39,855 nucleotides of DNA, taken from Ruegeria faecimaris (GTDB lineage Bacteria > Pseudomonadota > Alphaproteobacteria > Rhodobacterales > Rhodobacteraceae). Location: assembly GCF_900182615.1 (NCBI RefSeq), contig NZ_FXTE01000021.1:1-39855 (forward strand). Direction: 5' to 3'. The translations under genes were made by a program, and so were the position numbers. The notes under the pieces are model-generated. The model did not search any database. It was not told where the DNA came from and saw only the letters and a list, made by a program, of their open reading frames with translations. Shown one piece after another: positions 26,656 through 34,950 of the stretch; positions within the stretch are counted from its first letter, which is position 1, and the number at the start of each line of letters is the position of its first letter.

Positions 26656-27629
26656 GCGCCCTGATCCTGCAAACGAACCCTCGGATCGAGGATCGAGTAG
26701 AGTATGTCGACGATCAGATTGATCAGCACGAAAAACAGTACGATGATCATCAGATAGGCGACGACGACGGGCCGATCCAATTGCAGTATTGCGTCGATCA
26801 GCAGTTTGCCCATTCCGGGCCATGCAAAGATCGATTCAGTCACCACCGAGAACCCGATCAAACTGCCGAATTCGAGGCCCATGACGGTCACAACCGGGAT
26901 CATGATGTTCTTCATCACATGCACCAGAATGATGCGTCGGGTCGAAAGACCCTTGGCCCGGGCGTATTTCACATAATCCTGCCCCATCGCTTCACGGACA
27001 CCCGCTCGGGTAAGGCGGATTGCCAGTGAAATCTTAAGAAGTGCCAGGTTGAGAGCAGGCAGGAAGATGTGGCTCAACCCATCGAGCGTAAAAAGGCTGC
27101 TGTGAATTCCAAGAAACGAGCCGATATCGCCACGCCCTGTCGCCGGGACCCATCTAAGTTCGACTGCAAACAGCATGATGAGCATTAGTCCGACCCAGAA
27201 GGTCGGCAGTGAGAAACCGAGAATCGAGCCAGCCATGATTCCCTTGGAAAGCGGGCTATCGGGATAGAGCCCGGCATAAAGACCCAATGGAATACCGATC
27301 ACGATAGCAAGAAAGAGTGCACTGAAGGCCAGTTCCATCGTGGCAGGCATATGGTGCAGGATCAGTTTGAGCGCGGGCTCACCGAAGACGAAGCTATCGC
27401 CGAGGTCACCTTGTGCTGCACCTTTGAGGAACAACCAGTACTGTTCCCAAATAGGCCGATCCAATCCAAGCCGTCGAATGGCAGCTTCGATGTCAGCCTG
27501 ATCCGCGTCAGGGCTTACCAGCATGTAGACCGGGTCACCAACGATGTTGACGCCAAAAAAGACAATCACCGACATCAGAAAGACAACAAGCATTGCTTGC
27601 AGCAATCGGCGAATGACAAAAACGGTCAT
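26652..27629 (-). CDS. Peptide ABC transporter permease (DppB type)
   Basis: A 325-aa inner-membrane subunit. The N-terminal helix reads VIRRLLQAMLVVFLMSVIVFF, followed by the periplasmic domain with LGLDRPIWEQYWLFLKGA as in DppB/OppB/GsiC. The EAA loop reads YVKYARAKGLSTRRIILVHV. About six hydrophobic segments are visible. It is separated from the binding-protein gene by about 60 bp that contain a strong stem-loop, and its stop overlaps the next permease start. It forms the transmembrane channel with the DppC-type partner. Confidence 0.93.
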   Translation of the reverse strand: MTVFVIRRLLQAMLVVFLMSVIVFFGVNIVGDPVYMLVSPDADQADIEAAIRRLGLDRPIWEQYWLFLKGAAQGDLGDSFVFGEPALKLILHHMPATMELAFSALFLAIVIGIPLGLYAGLYPDSPLSKGIMAGSILGFSLPTFWVGLMLIMLFAVELRWVPATGRGDIGSFLGIHSSLFTLDGLSHIFLPALNLALLKISLAIRLTRAGVREAMGQDYVKYARAKGLSTRRIILVHVMKNIMIPVVTVMGLEFGSLIGFSVVTESIFAWPGMGKLLIDAILQLDRPVVVAYLMIIVLFFVLINLIVDILYSILDPRVRLQDQGA

Positions 27630-27654
27630 GAGGACATTCCCTGGGCAAAGGCTT

Positions 27655-27677
27655 CGGGCCGCTGCGAAGGCGGCCCG
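27655..27677 (-). terminator. Intercistronic stem-loop after the binding-protein gene
   Basis: CGGGCCGC and GCGGCCCG form a perfect 8-bp GC stem with a 7-nt loop, between the stop of the substrate-binding protein gene and the first permease gene. No T-tract follows, so it is likely a partial terminator or mRNA-stabilising element that keeps the binding protein in excess over the membrane subunits. Confidence 0.6.
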
Positions 27678-27689
27678 GATGCATTGCGG

Positions 27690-29270
27690 TTACTCTTTCA
27701 CGACGCCTGTCGCGAGAGTGTATTCGTCGGTCCGAGGGATGTAGCTCAGACCTTTTTTGGCCGCCCAGGTGTTGACCTGGAAGTGAGTCGGAATGATTGC
27801 CACATTCTCGATCGCGCGCTCTGTCGCCGCGGCGAGCAGTTCCTGTCGCTTGGCGTCATCGACTGTTCGCAAGGCTTCTTCGATCAGCGCGTCGGTTTCA
27901 GCATCCGAGTGTCGGCCACGGTTTGATGATCCAAAGCCCGCATCCTTGTCATGGGTATGGATCAGCGATTTGAGAGGCGAGGACGCTTCGCCGGACCCCG
28001 CGCCCCATCCGACGAGGATAAAGCTGAATTCCGGCAGACCCTCAGGGCTGCCTTTGGAAGCGCGTCCAAAGTATACCGAACGCGGCATGGTTTCGACGGC
28101 CGTCTTGACGCCAGCACGGGTCAACATTTGCGCAATTGCCTCGGCGATTTTGGCGTCGTTGATGTAGCGGTCATTCGGCCCATGGATTGTCATTTCAAAT
28201 CCATCGGGATAACCGGCTTCAGCCAGAAGCGCTTTAGCACCGTCCGGGTCATACGCCACGACGTCCAAATTGTCGGACACGCCAAAGAACCCCTCGGGAA
28301 GAAGCTGGCCGGCGGGTAACGCAACCCCCTCCATGACACGCTCAACGATTGCATCGCGGTTGATCGCCATGCTGATCGCCTTCCGGACGCGGACGTCCAT
28401 GAGCGGGTTCTTGATATCGCCGCCACCATTGGCCTTCACAAAGGGTGAATCCTCGCGGAATTGGTCCATGTGAAGATAGATCACTCGGTTGGACACGCCC
28501 TGGCTCAACTGGATATCATCGTTGCCCTGAAGTGTAGTGATATCGGTCGTCGGGACGCCCGATATCATGTCGACGTCACCGGCAAGAAGCGATGCAACAC
28601 GGCTCGGACCGGAGGTGATCGGGCGGAATTCCACCTCGGACCAGATCGGCGCATCACCCCAGTAGCCGTCGTTCCGTACCAGCACGATGCTTTCACCCGG
28701 CGTGTAGCTTTGGAACTTGAATGGCCCTGTGCCGATGGCGGCCGTACCCGCGTTGAAGTCTTCCGTCGTTGCCTCGCAGCCCACTTCTGAGATCACAGGG
28801 ATCGTGGAAATGTCATTGCCCATCAACGGATAAGGTGCGGCCGTTTTGAATTGCACCGTGTAGTCATCGATCTTGACGACTTCCTTACCCTTGAGATAGG
28901 TGCCGTATCCCGATGGAGAGTTCGGTACGTCCGGCGCGCGCGCCATGGTGCAGACTACATCATCTGCCGTAAAGTCGCTTCCGTCGTGAAACTTTACGCC
29001 TTCACGCAGCTTGAACTCCCAAGTCAATTCATCAATCGGCTCCCATGACTCTGCAAGACCCGGTGATAGGCGCTGATTTTCATCCTGCGCGATCAGCCGG
29101 TCAAAGATGTGCACGGACATTGCGTTGTTCGGACCCAAGTTGTGAAAATGCGGATCGAGCGACGTCGGCTCCGAAGCGAGGCCGATCGTCAGTTTTTCGG
29201 CCGAAACAGCACCGACGCCGAAAGCCAAAATGCCGACAGCGACAGCTGTCGCAGATGTGAGTTTCCTCAT
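27690..29270 (-). CDS. Family 5 periplasmic substrate-binding protein of the peptide ABC transporter
   Basis: A 526-aa protein from the ATG at 29270, with GGGAG 8 nt upstream. It has a classic signal peptide (MRKLT, a hydrophobic stretch to about residue 20, VSA cleavage before EKLT) and no lipobox Cys, so it is a soluble periplasmic protein. It then reads LTIGLASEPTSLDPHFHN and LAESWEPIDELTWEFKLREG, then VKFHDGSDFTADDVV, the signature of DppA/OppA-type (SBP_bac_5) proteins. It captures the imported compound and sets the specificity of the operon. It is the first gene of the operon and diverges from a LysR regulator, with a palindrome between them. Confidence 0.93.
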   Translation of the reverse strand: MRKLTSATAVAVGILAFGVGAVSAEKLTIGLASEPTSLDPHFHNLGPNNAMSVHIFDRLIAQDENQRLSPGLAESWEPIDELTWEFKLREGVKFHDGSDFTADDVVCTMARAPDVPNSPSGYGTYLKGKEVVKIDDYTVQFKTAAPYPLMGNDISTIPVISEVGCEATTEDFNAGTAAIGTGPFKFQSYTPGESIVLVRNDGYWGDAPIWSEVEFRPITSGPSRVASLLAGDVDMISGVPTTDITTLQGNDDIQLSQGVSNRVIYLHMDQFREDSPFVKANGGGDIKNPLMDVRVRKAISMAINRDAIVERVMEGVALPAGQLLPEGFFGVSDNLDVVAYDPDGAKALLAEAGYPDGFEMTIHGPNDRYINDAKIAEAIAQMLTRAGVKTAVETMPRSVYFGRASKGSPEGLPEFSFILVGWGAGSGEASSPLKSLIHTHDKDAGFGSSNRGRHSDAETDALIEEALRTVDDAKRQELLAAATERAIENVAIIPTHFQVNTWAAKKGLSYIPRTDEYTLATGVVKE

Positions 29271-29380
29271 CAAAAAGACTCCCTGTTTGTATGGCGCTTG
29301 TGAATAGGCGAATCCTCGGCCGATCCCGCGCCCTATTAAGAAAGGCTAGCTACCGCAAAAATCATTGCCAATACTCAATG

Positions 29381-29398
29381 CTATGCAATTTTGCATAG
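29381..29398. promoter_or_regulatory. Palindromic candidate operator of the LysR regulator
   Basis: CTATGCAATTTTGCATAG has perfect 8-bp arms around a 2-bp centre. It lies in the divergent intergenic region between the binding-protein gene (start 29270) and lysR (start 29452), where LysR-type regulators normally bind. It does not follow the classic T-N11-A spacing exactly. Confidence 0.55.
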
Positions 29399-29451
29399 AC
29401 CAATCCAAGAGTTTGGATGTTCAATCGCTCATACCGGGGGAGGAATGCAGC

Positions 29452-30363
29452 ATGACGGAACACCGACACAGACTGCGCGAGTTCGAGTCACTGAGAGCCG
29501 TGATCACAACTGGGACGACAATCGGCGCCGCACGGCGTCTCGGGATTTCTCAGTCTGCCGTAAGCCGGTCCTTGTCGCAACTCGAGGCCCGAGTTGGACG
29601 GTCGCTGTTTCTCCGCCGGTCGGGACGCATTGACCCAACCGACGAAGCGTTGCGCCTCAACGAAAAACTGGACCCAATCTTCGAGACGCTTGCCGATATC
29701 GAGGGCGCAGAATGGGCTACTCCGGATAACGAGCCGTTGCGTCTGATCGTGCCGCCGACACTGGCGCATCACTTTGTCATCTCTAGGGTCGCCAGTTTTC
29801 TCCAGAAGAATGAAGGAAAGCAGCTTCAATTGGATATTCAGGCGACAGACGTGCTGGTCGCCGGCATTCTCGACCTCCGCTACGATCTTGGTTTGACGAG
29901 TGCGATGATCCAACGAACTGGTGTTCACCTCATGCCGTGGCGCCGCAGTCAGGTGGTCTGCGCCATGCCGAGCAACCATCCGCTGTCGGAAAAACGAGTG
30001 GTGACGCCGCAGGATCTGGAAGGTGTAGCGCTGATAGAGTTTCTGAGAAGGCTGGGGACGCGAGCGATCACCGAAAAGATCTTTGCGCGCGCCGGAATTC
30101 GTCCAAAACAAGTCGCCGAAACGGCAACGAACATGGCCGCTCTGGAGCTTGTCCGCGAGGGTTTGGGTGTGACGCTGATCAATCCCTTCCCGTTGTTGTC
30201 GTCGGGGATGGAAGGTGTCGTCGTCAGGCCATTTGACGCCGCCATTTTTTATGACACCAGCTTTGTTCTTCCATCAGGCAGGCCACCATCTCAGCTTGCC
30301 CGCCAGTTCATGCAGTTTGTCAAATTGACGACGCCGCATGACAAGTATTCAGAGCCCGTTTAG
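29452..30363 (+). CDS. LysR-family transcriptional regulator
   Basis: A 303-aa protein. The ATG at 29452 is fixed by GGAGGA at 29439-29444; an in-frame upstream start at 29365 lies beside the palindrome and is unlikely. The N-terminal winged helix-turn-helix reads FESLRAVITTGTTIGAARRL, then GISQSAVSRSLSQLEARVG and LFLRRSGRIDPTDEA (about 8-65), followed by a two-lobed effector-binding domain. It diverges from the peptide transporter operon and is tail to tail, overlapping by 4 bp, with the M81 peptidase gene. It probably activates the operon in response to the imported compound and represses itself. Confidence 0.92.
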   Translation: MTEHRHRLREFESLRAVITTGTTIGAARRLGISQSAVSRSLSQLEARVGRSLFLRRSGRIDPTDEALRLNEKLDPIFETLADIEGAEWATPDNEPLRLIVPPTLAHHFVISRVASFLQKNEGKQLQLDIQATDVLVAGILDLRYDLGLTSAMIQRTGVHLMPWRRSQVVCAMPSNHPLSEKRVVTPQDLEGVALIEFLRRLGTRAITEKIFARAGIRPKQVAETATNMAALELVREGLGVTLINPFPLLSSGMEGVVVRPFDAAIFYDTSFVLPSGRPPSQLARQFMQFVKLTTPHDKYSEPV

Positions 30364-31901
30364 CGCAGCAACTGAGCCGACCACGAGGCGTCGATGTCCA
30401 TCGGAAAGTTCGGTCGTGGCAAATTCGCAAACGGCCAGCGGTCGTGAACTGGCGACGTAAGCCCGCCCGTGTCGACCTCAAAAACCTGGTTTGGCCCAAA
30501 CCAGTTGGAAAACCCGGCCCGAAAGTGGCCTCGGGATTTCACAACAACGGTCCGGGCCGACGCAATATCCAGTCCGAACATGTGAAAGAACACGGGATCG
30601 GCGGTCTGCGTGCGATCGGTTATCACTACCACGGTGATGCCACCAATACGAAGCGCAGCGGATGGCCCCAGGGCCAATCTCCGACCGGCCGTCATTCCCA
30701 GTTCACCGACCACATCTCCATTGTGAAGACCCAAGACCTCCGCATCCGCCTCGAAAGGCACATCCCACTGCGCCCAGAAAACACTGGAATCGGAAGAACG
30801 GTTGAATTGTGCCCTGAATTTACCGCCGACACCGATGCGATGGGCTTCGTTCACAAGTTCCGGATCACAAAAGGAACCGTACAGGCATTCTTCGGCTTTT
30901 GCCGCATGAAGAGCGGCTAACAGTTCTGTCGTCCTGCCACTGCCGCCGCCACCAGGATTGTCACCGGCATCGGAGAAAATCACAGGCGCGCGCGCTTGGT
31001 CGGCGGAAATCGAGATCGCTTCCGTCACGGATGTCAGTTTTCGAACGAAATCCTTCCTCAACGACCAAGCCATGTCTGCCAGTTCTTCCGCCAGTGCACT
31101 GGCCGCCTTCTGGTCCTCACGCGCAGTAACAACGATGCTCAGACCATTGTCGGGCGTGTCGGAGAAAAGGAAATTGCCGAAGATCGATACGTTTAGAATC
31201 TCACCTCGGCCTTCGGCTTGTCGTCGCTGACCGTGGTCGATCAGCGTGCCATACGGGTGCTCGGCACTTAGAAGGGTTACGGATGCCGGAACAAGAGGCA
31301 GTTTGACATGCGCGGTTTGGGGCCGGACGCCCGACGCCAAAACCCGGCGCAGCGAAAAGGCGGCTTCCTCGCCACGTTCTATCTGATCGACGTGAGGATT
31401 GGTCCGATAGCCGACGATCAGGTCACAGGCATCGACCATCTGCTGTGAGATATTTGCATGCAGATCGAGTGTCGCAACGACAGGTACGTCCGGTCCGACA
31501 ACTCTCCGAATGTGTGACATCAACAAACCGTCGGGGTCGTGGTCATGCTCGGCAACCATCGCGCCGTGATTGCAGATGTAGACTGCGTCAACAGGGCCAG
31601 CTGAGCGAAGCATGTCTTCCGAAGTCACTATGATCTCTTCGATCACGGTTTTTCGTACTGGACCTGCGGGATGGCTGGCTGCCAAGATACAGGGTACCGG
31701 CGTCCAGTCGCCCGTAGCATCCATCGCCCTGACAAAGGCTGCAAATTCTATTGCCAGCTTTGGTGTCGCGAATCTGGCCTCAGACATCAAAGCATCGCCT
31801 GATAGCCATGTCAGAGACTTAAAGTCTGACAAATCAGCCGGGGGTGCAAAGCGATTTGACTCGAGAATTGCGCCAAGGAGGGCGATCTTTGGAACCTTCA
31901 T
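30360..31901 (-). CDS. M81-family metallopeptidase (MlrC-like)
   Basis: A 513-aa protein from the ATG at 31901. The N-terminus KIALLGAILESNRFAP fits the family opening (usually GG-x-x-HETNTF), although here the common His-Glu-Thr is replaced by LESN. Further motifs are CNHGAMVAEHDHDPDG, VVATLDLHANIS, GYRTNPHVDQ and DAGDNPGGGGSGRTTELL, which supply the metal and glycine-rich elements of M81/MlrC proteins. MlrC hydrolyses linear microcystin fragments; other members act on unknown peptide-like or cyclic amide compounds. It is cytoplasmic. Its position beside the peptide transporter and two M20 enzymes suggests a shared catabolic route. The altered HETN-like motif deserves attention. Confidence 0.87.
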   Translation of the reverse strand: MKVPKIALLGAILESNRFAPPADLSDFKSLTWLSGDALMSEARFATPKLAIEFAAFVRAMDATGDWTPVPCILAASHPAGPVRKTVIEEIIVTSEDMLRSAGPVDAVYICNHGAMVAEHDHDPDGLLMSHIRRVVGPDVPVVATLDLHANISQQMVDACDLIVGYRTNPHVDQIERGEEAAFSLRRVLASGVRPQTAHVKLPLVPASVTLLSAEHPYGTLIDHGQRRQAEGRGEILNVSIFGNFLFSDTPDNGLSIVVTAREDQKAASALAEELADMAWSLRKDFVRKLTSVTEAISISADQARAPVIFSDAGDNPGGGGSGRTTELLAALHAAKAEECLYGSFCDPELVNEAHRIGVGGKFRAQFNRSSDSSVFWAQWDVPFEADAEVLGLHNGDVVGELGMTAGRRLALGPSAALRIGGITVVVITDRTQTADPVFFHMFGLDIASARTVVVKSRGHFRAGFSNWFGPNQVFEVDTGGLTSPVHDRWPFANLPRPNFPMDIDASWSAQLLR

Positions 31902-32052
31902 GCGAGAGGCCTTTGGGAATGCAACAGAGTGCGAGGAAACATGAGTAAGTGATTTCAATCAAGGTATCATGCGTCTTCTCTTTACTAGGAAAATGTCCGT
32001 CGCATTGTGTCTCACCCATTGCGCGACGCGCAAGCGATCTGTACCACCCATT

Positions 32053-32553
32053 ATGCTGACAGAAGTTTCCGGGGAATTCGTAAAGATTGTTTGGGCCGAT
32101 GACCCAGACGTTCACCTCATGCGCGGCGCACCAGATCGCCCACCCGCTCGGTTTAATCGCCGCGGGCAAGACGCTTTGTATCTGAGCCCTGATGTTGAAA
32201 GCGCAAGGGTCGCCATCGGACAGGACGTTAGAAAGGATGATCGCCCGCGGGTTGTGCTGACTTTCGAGGTGGAACGATGTGCGTTGTTCGATCTGCGCAG
32301 CCCCGAAGCCGCAGATATCTATGCACTCGCCAGTCAACCCTGGCGCAAACTCGTAGCTGCCGGTGGGGATCCGTCCTCATGGCTCGCGGCTGATCGGATC
32401 AGAGCAGACGGGCATATTGGATTGATTGACCCCTCACGAAGGCGCCCGGGCCTTTGGCACATCACACTTTTTCGATGGAACGAGGCGAGCGCACCTAGCG
32501 TGTTTCGGTGTAGTGAAGTGAAACCGGTTATCGTCCCGCCGGACTATCGGTGA
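32053..32553 (+). CDS. RES-domain protein (putative NAD-degrading toxin), no visible antitoxin
   Basis: About 166 aa from the ATG at 32053; the frame opens at 31969, but the extra residues do not look like the family and neither start has a good ribosome site. The RES core reads VHLMRGAPDRPPARFNRRG, ALYLSP, LFDLR, PWRKLVAAGGDPSSW, then ADRIRADGHIGLIDPSRR and LFRWNEA. RES toxins are NAD phosphorylases, normally paired with an upstream Xre-type antitoxin. No such gene is visible in the 150 bp upstream or downstream, and the Glu usual after the ALYLS strand is not evident. It may be an orphan or non-toxic relative. Confidence 0.7.
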   Translation: MLTEVSGEFVKIVWADDPDVHLMRGAPDRPPARFNRRGQDALYLSPDVESARVAIGQDVRKDDRPRVVLTFEVERCALFDLRSPEAADIYALASQPWRKLVAAGGDPSSWLAADRIRADGHIGLIDPSRRRPGLWHITLFRWNEASAPSVFRCSEVKPVIVPPDYR

Positions 32554-33130
32554 CGTTTAAAGTACGACCCAACTATCATTTCGCAATTATGGCCATCGCA
32601 AGAAACCACCGTTCGCTAATGTGCCGTATCGATGGGACCACCTAGAAAGTGGTTCATGGGGAGATAGAAAGAGAACGCTTTTCTTTGGCAAACCGCGACT
32701 TTCGCCGCTGCCACAATCTGGTCTTTCATACCGAAACCTTCATAGGCAACTTCGTGGGACAACACGGATACTTGCAGCCCCAGTTAATTCGCGTCTGCAG
32801 CGAATGCCAGCAATGCGGGCTGCGAATGCAGCACTTCAGCATTTGTCTGAGTGACCGCTTTGGGCCGCCCACACCTGAGCGAGGTCAGGCAGTCGAAAAG
32901 ATGCCACGATAGCTCCGGCGTCAGCTTCGAGCCCAAAGCGGCTAAATGGTCAACAAATCCCTGCCGTCGCAGCGGAACACGGAATTCGCCTGACAGTGGA
33001 AAAGACAGTGTCGACATTTTTGACGCGAAAAATATTTGGTGGTCTTAACGCGTAACAGAATACTCGTTGTCAAATATCAAGCATAAGCTCTAAGCGTCCG
33101 AATAGATCGGCCTTTCCAAATCGGATGGCC
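32554..33130. other. 577-bp region without a convincing gene
   Basis: No open frame with family-like sequence is seen. CCGCTTTGGGC at 32855-32865 and GCCCAAAGCGG at 32931-32941 form an 11-bp inverted repeat 65 bp apart. GCGAATGC-type words recur at about 32796-32835. I recall similar non-coding sequence from other Rhodobacteraceae, so it could be decayed repeat-derived DNA. Confidence 0.4.
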
Positions 33131-34546
33131 CTACTCAGGCACTATGTTGTGATTAATCCTGAACAGGTTCTTTGGATCATAGCTGCCCTTTATTTTCGAA
33201 AGCTTCCCGCTGTTTAGGCCGTATGCACCAGCCATATGATCCGCTTCGTCTTCGGGCATAAAGTTTACATACGCGCTACCGGTCGCATGAGGCCGCATCT
33301 GATTATAAAGTCCCCGCGCCCACGCAATGCACTCATCATCCTTGCTCGGGTCTTCCCAACGTGTGTGAACATTCATTATGAAGTGTGCTGATCGTTGCGG
33401 ATAAGCTGTTGAGTGGGGTTCAATGCGTGCCATTGCGCCACCTACATGCGCAATAAATACTTCGCAAGCAGGGTCGGGAAGGCTGGAAACCGCCTCGAGA
33501 AGACCTGTGATTGCTTCCGAGGAAAGCGCTTCGAAATCATGGCTTTTCCAATAATTCCGAGCGCCCGGTGTAAGCAAAGGGTCGAATGCTGCTTGCCAGT
33601 CTACAAACTTGTGAGGTGAGATGACATCGGCAATCGGTTCTCCTAGCGCGCGCAAACCCGACAAGGCTTTTTCACCATCGTCTATAGGACCACTGTAGCA
33701 AGCTGCAAAAATCAGCACCTCTCTCCCATGCCACTCTTCTGGTAGGAACGGGAGAGGAGGAGCTTTTCGCATCACGCTCCAGACGGTCAGTTCATCGGGT
33801 GAGTCATCTGCAATGGCTGCGAATTCTGCAAGCAGCTTTGGCGCCTTTTCGATCGGGTGAACGATCAGACCCGACAAAACATCGGGCCCAAGATCATGCA
33901 ACTGGAACTCGAATGAGGTCACGACGCCGAAATTGCCGCCTCCACCGCGGATGGCCCAGAAAAGCTCCGGATGGCTTGTGGGCGAGGCGCAGACAATCGT
34001 CCCATTTGCCGTCACAACTTCTGCCGACAGAAGATTGTCGATCGTCATTCCGAATTTCCGCGTGGTCCACCCAAAGCCGCCGCCAAGGGTCAGACCAGCG
34101 ATACCAGTTGTCGAATTGATGCCGACAGGGACAGCAAGCCCATGAGCCTGGGTTTCGCGATCTACATCGCCAAGCAATGCACCCGGTGCAACCCGAGCAG
34201 TCTTGTTGACAGGGTCTACGTGTACCGATTGCATCTGGGAAAGATCGAGTAATACGGTCTCGTCTGCAACAGCGTGCCCTGCAATTTGATGCCCACCTGA
34301 TCGGACCGACATTATGAGGCTGGCGTCCCTAACAAAGTTTACAGCTTTCTGTACGTCGCTCGCCCCCATCGCGCGGATCACGAACCCAGGGTGACGTTCG
34401 AACATGCTGTTCCATGTTGTTCTTGCGCCTTCATATTCCGGAGTGCCCTGTAAGTAGACGCCGCCGCGAAGCGAGGAATTAAGCGCATCCAAAGCGCCTT
34501 GATCCACAGTTGCCGTGTTTCCGTCGAGTGTTTTTATGTCGTACAT
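33131..34546 (-). CDS. Berberine-bridge-type FAD-linked oxidoreductase
   Basis: A 471-aa protein with a PCMH-type FAD-binding domain (about 50-220): RSGGHQIAGHAV carries the His86 expected to bind FAD covalently, and GIAGLTLGGGFGW, IRGGGGNFGVV and FEF follow. The C-terminal BBE segment reads AYVNFMPEDE and YDPKNLFRINHNI. The Cys that gives bicovalent FAD in plant-type members is absent, because the corresponding region reads GINSTTGIAG. Members oxidise sugars, alkaloids or other secondary metabolites using O2, and the substrate here is unknown. No signal peptide. GGGAGG lies upstream of the start. It follows the DUF4242 gene by about 120 bp on the same strand. Confidence 0.88.
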   Translation of the reverse strand: MYDIKTLDGNTATVDQGALDALNSSLRGGVYLQGTPEYEGARTTWNSMFERHPGFVIRAMGASDVQKAVNFVRDASLIMSVRSGGHQIAGHAVADETVLLDLSQMQSVHVDPVNKTARVAPGALLGDVDRETQAHGLAVPVGINSTTGIAGLTLGGGFGWTTRKFGMTIDNLLSAEVVTANGTIVCASPTSHPELFWAIRGGGGNFGVVTSFEFQLHDLGPDVLSGLIVHPIEKAPKLLAEFAAIADDSPDELTVWSVMRKAPPLPFLPEEWHGREVLIFAACYSGPIDDGEKALSGLRALGEPIADVISPHKFVDWQAAFDPLLTPGARNYWKSHDFEALSSEAITGLLEAVSSLPDPACEVFIAHVGGAMARIEPHSTAYPQRSAHFIMNVHTRWEDPSKDDECIAWARGLYNQMRPHATGSAYVNFMPEDEADHMAGAYGLNSGKLSKIKGSYDPKNLFRINHNIVPE

Positions 34547-34665
34547 GCATAGGCCTCCCTGTTTTCAGATCAGGCTTCTTGCGCGGCTGCCTCATATAGT
34601 TGTGACTTCCGATGCGTTGTCCCGCAGTTAAATCGCCTCGGATTAGGTTTTAGAACTGCGAATAC

Positions 34666-34923
34666 TCAGGTGAATATTCCGGGATCTATCTGATCCACGG
34701 GTGTTATGACATCGGCTGGGATGTTAAGGCGCTCGGCCGCCTTTCTGAGGCTTTCCTCGTCAGGGGCCTCATACAGGCAGTATGTTTTGCGCTTGTCTGC
34801 GCTGAGGAACGAGAAAATCCACTCGACCCCGACTTCGTCATTGATCTCTTTGATGTGAATTTTGTCGTCGTCGCTAACGTTCAGCTGCTCGGCAAAATTT
34901 CTCTCAATTATGTACCTTGGCAT
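34666..34923 (-). CDS. DUF4242 small protein
   Basis: An 85-aa protein. It begins MPRYIIERNFAEQL, followed by VEWIFSFLSADKRKTYCLYE and APDEESLRKAAERLNIPADV near the end. This is the typical DUF4242 layout, a ferredoxin-like beta-alpha-beta fold with a conserved Cys after the second strand. The function is not established. It starts 27 bp after the stop of the large cyclase gene with a GGGGGAG ribosome site, so it should be made from the same mRNA. A role in sensing or binding a small ligand has been guessed for the family, but the sequence does not show it. Confidence 0.85.
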   Translation of the reverse strand: MPRYIIERNFAEQLNVSDDDKIHIKEINDEVGVEWIFSFLSADKRKTYCLYEAPDEESLRKAAERLNIPADVITPVDQIDPGIFT

Positions 34924-34950
34924 AATGCTCCCCCAAGCATGTAAATGACT

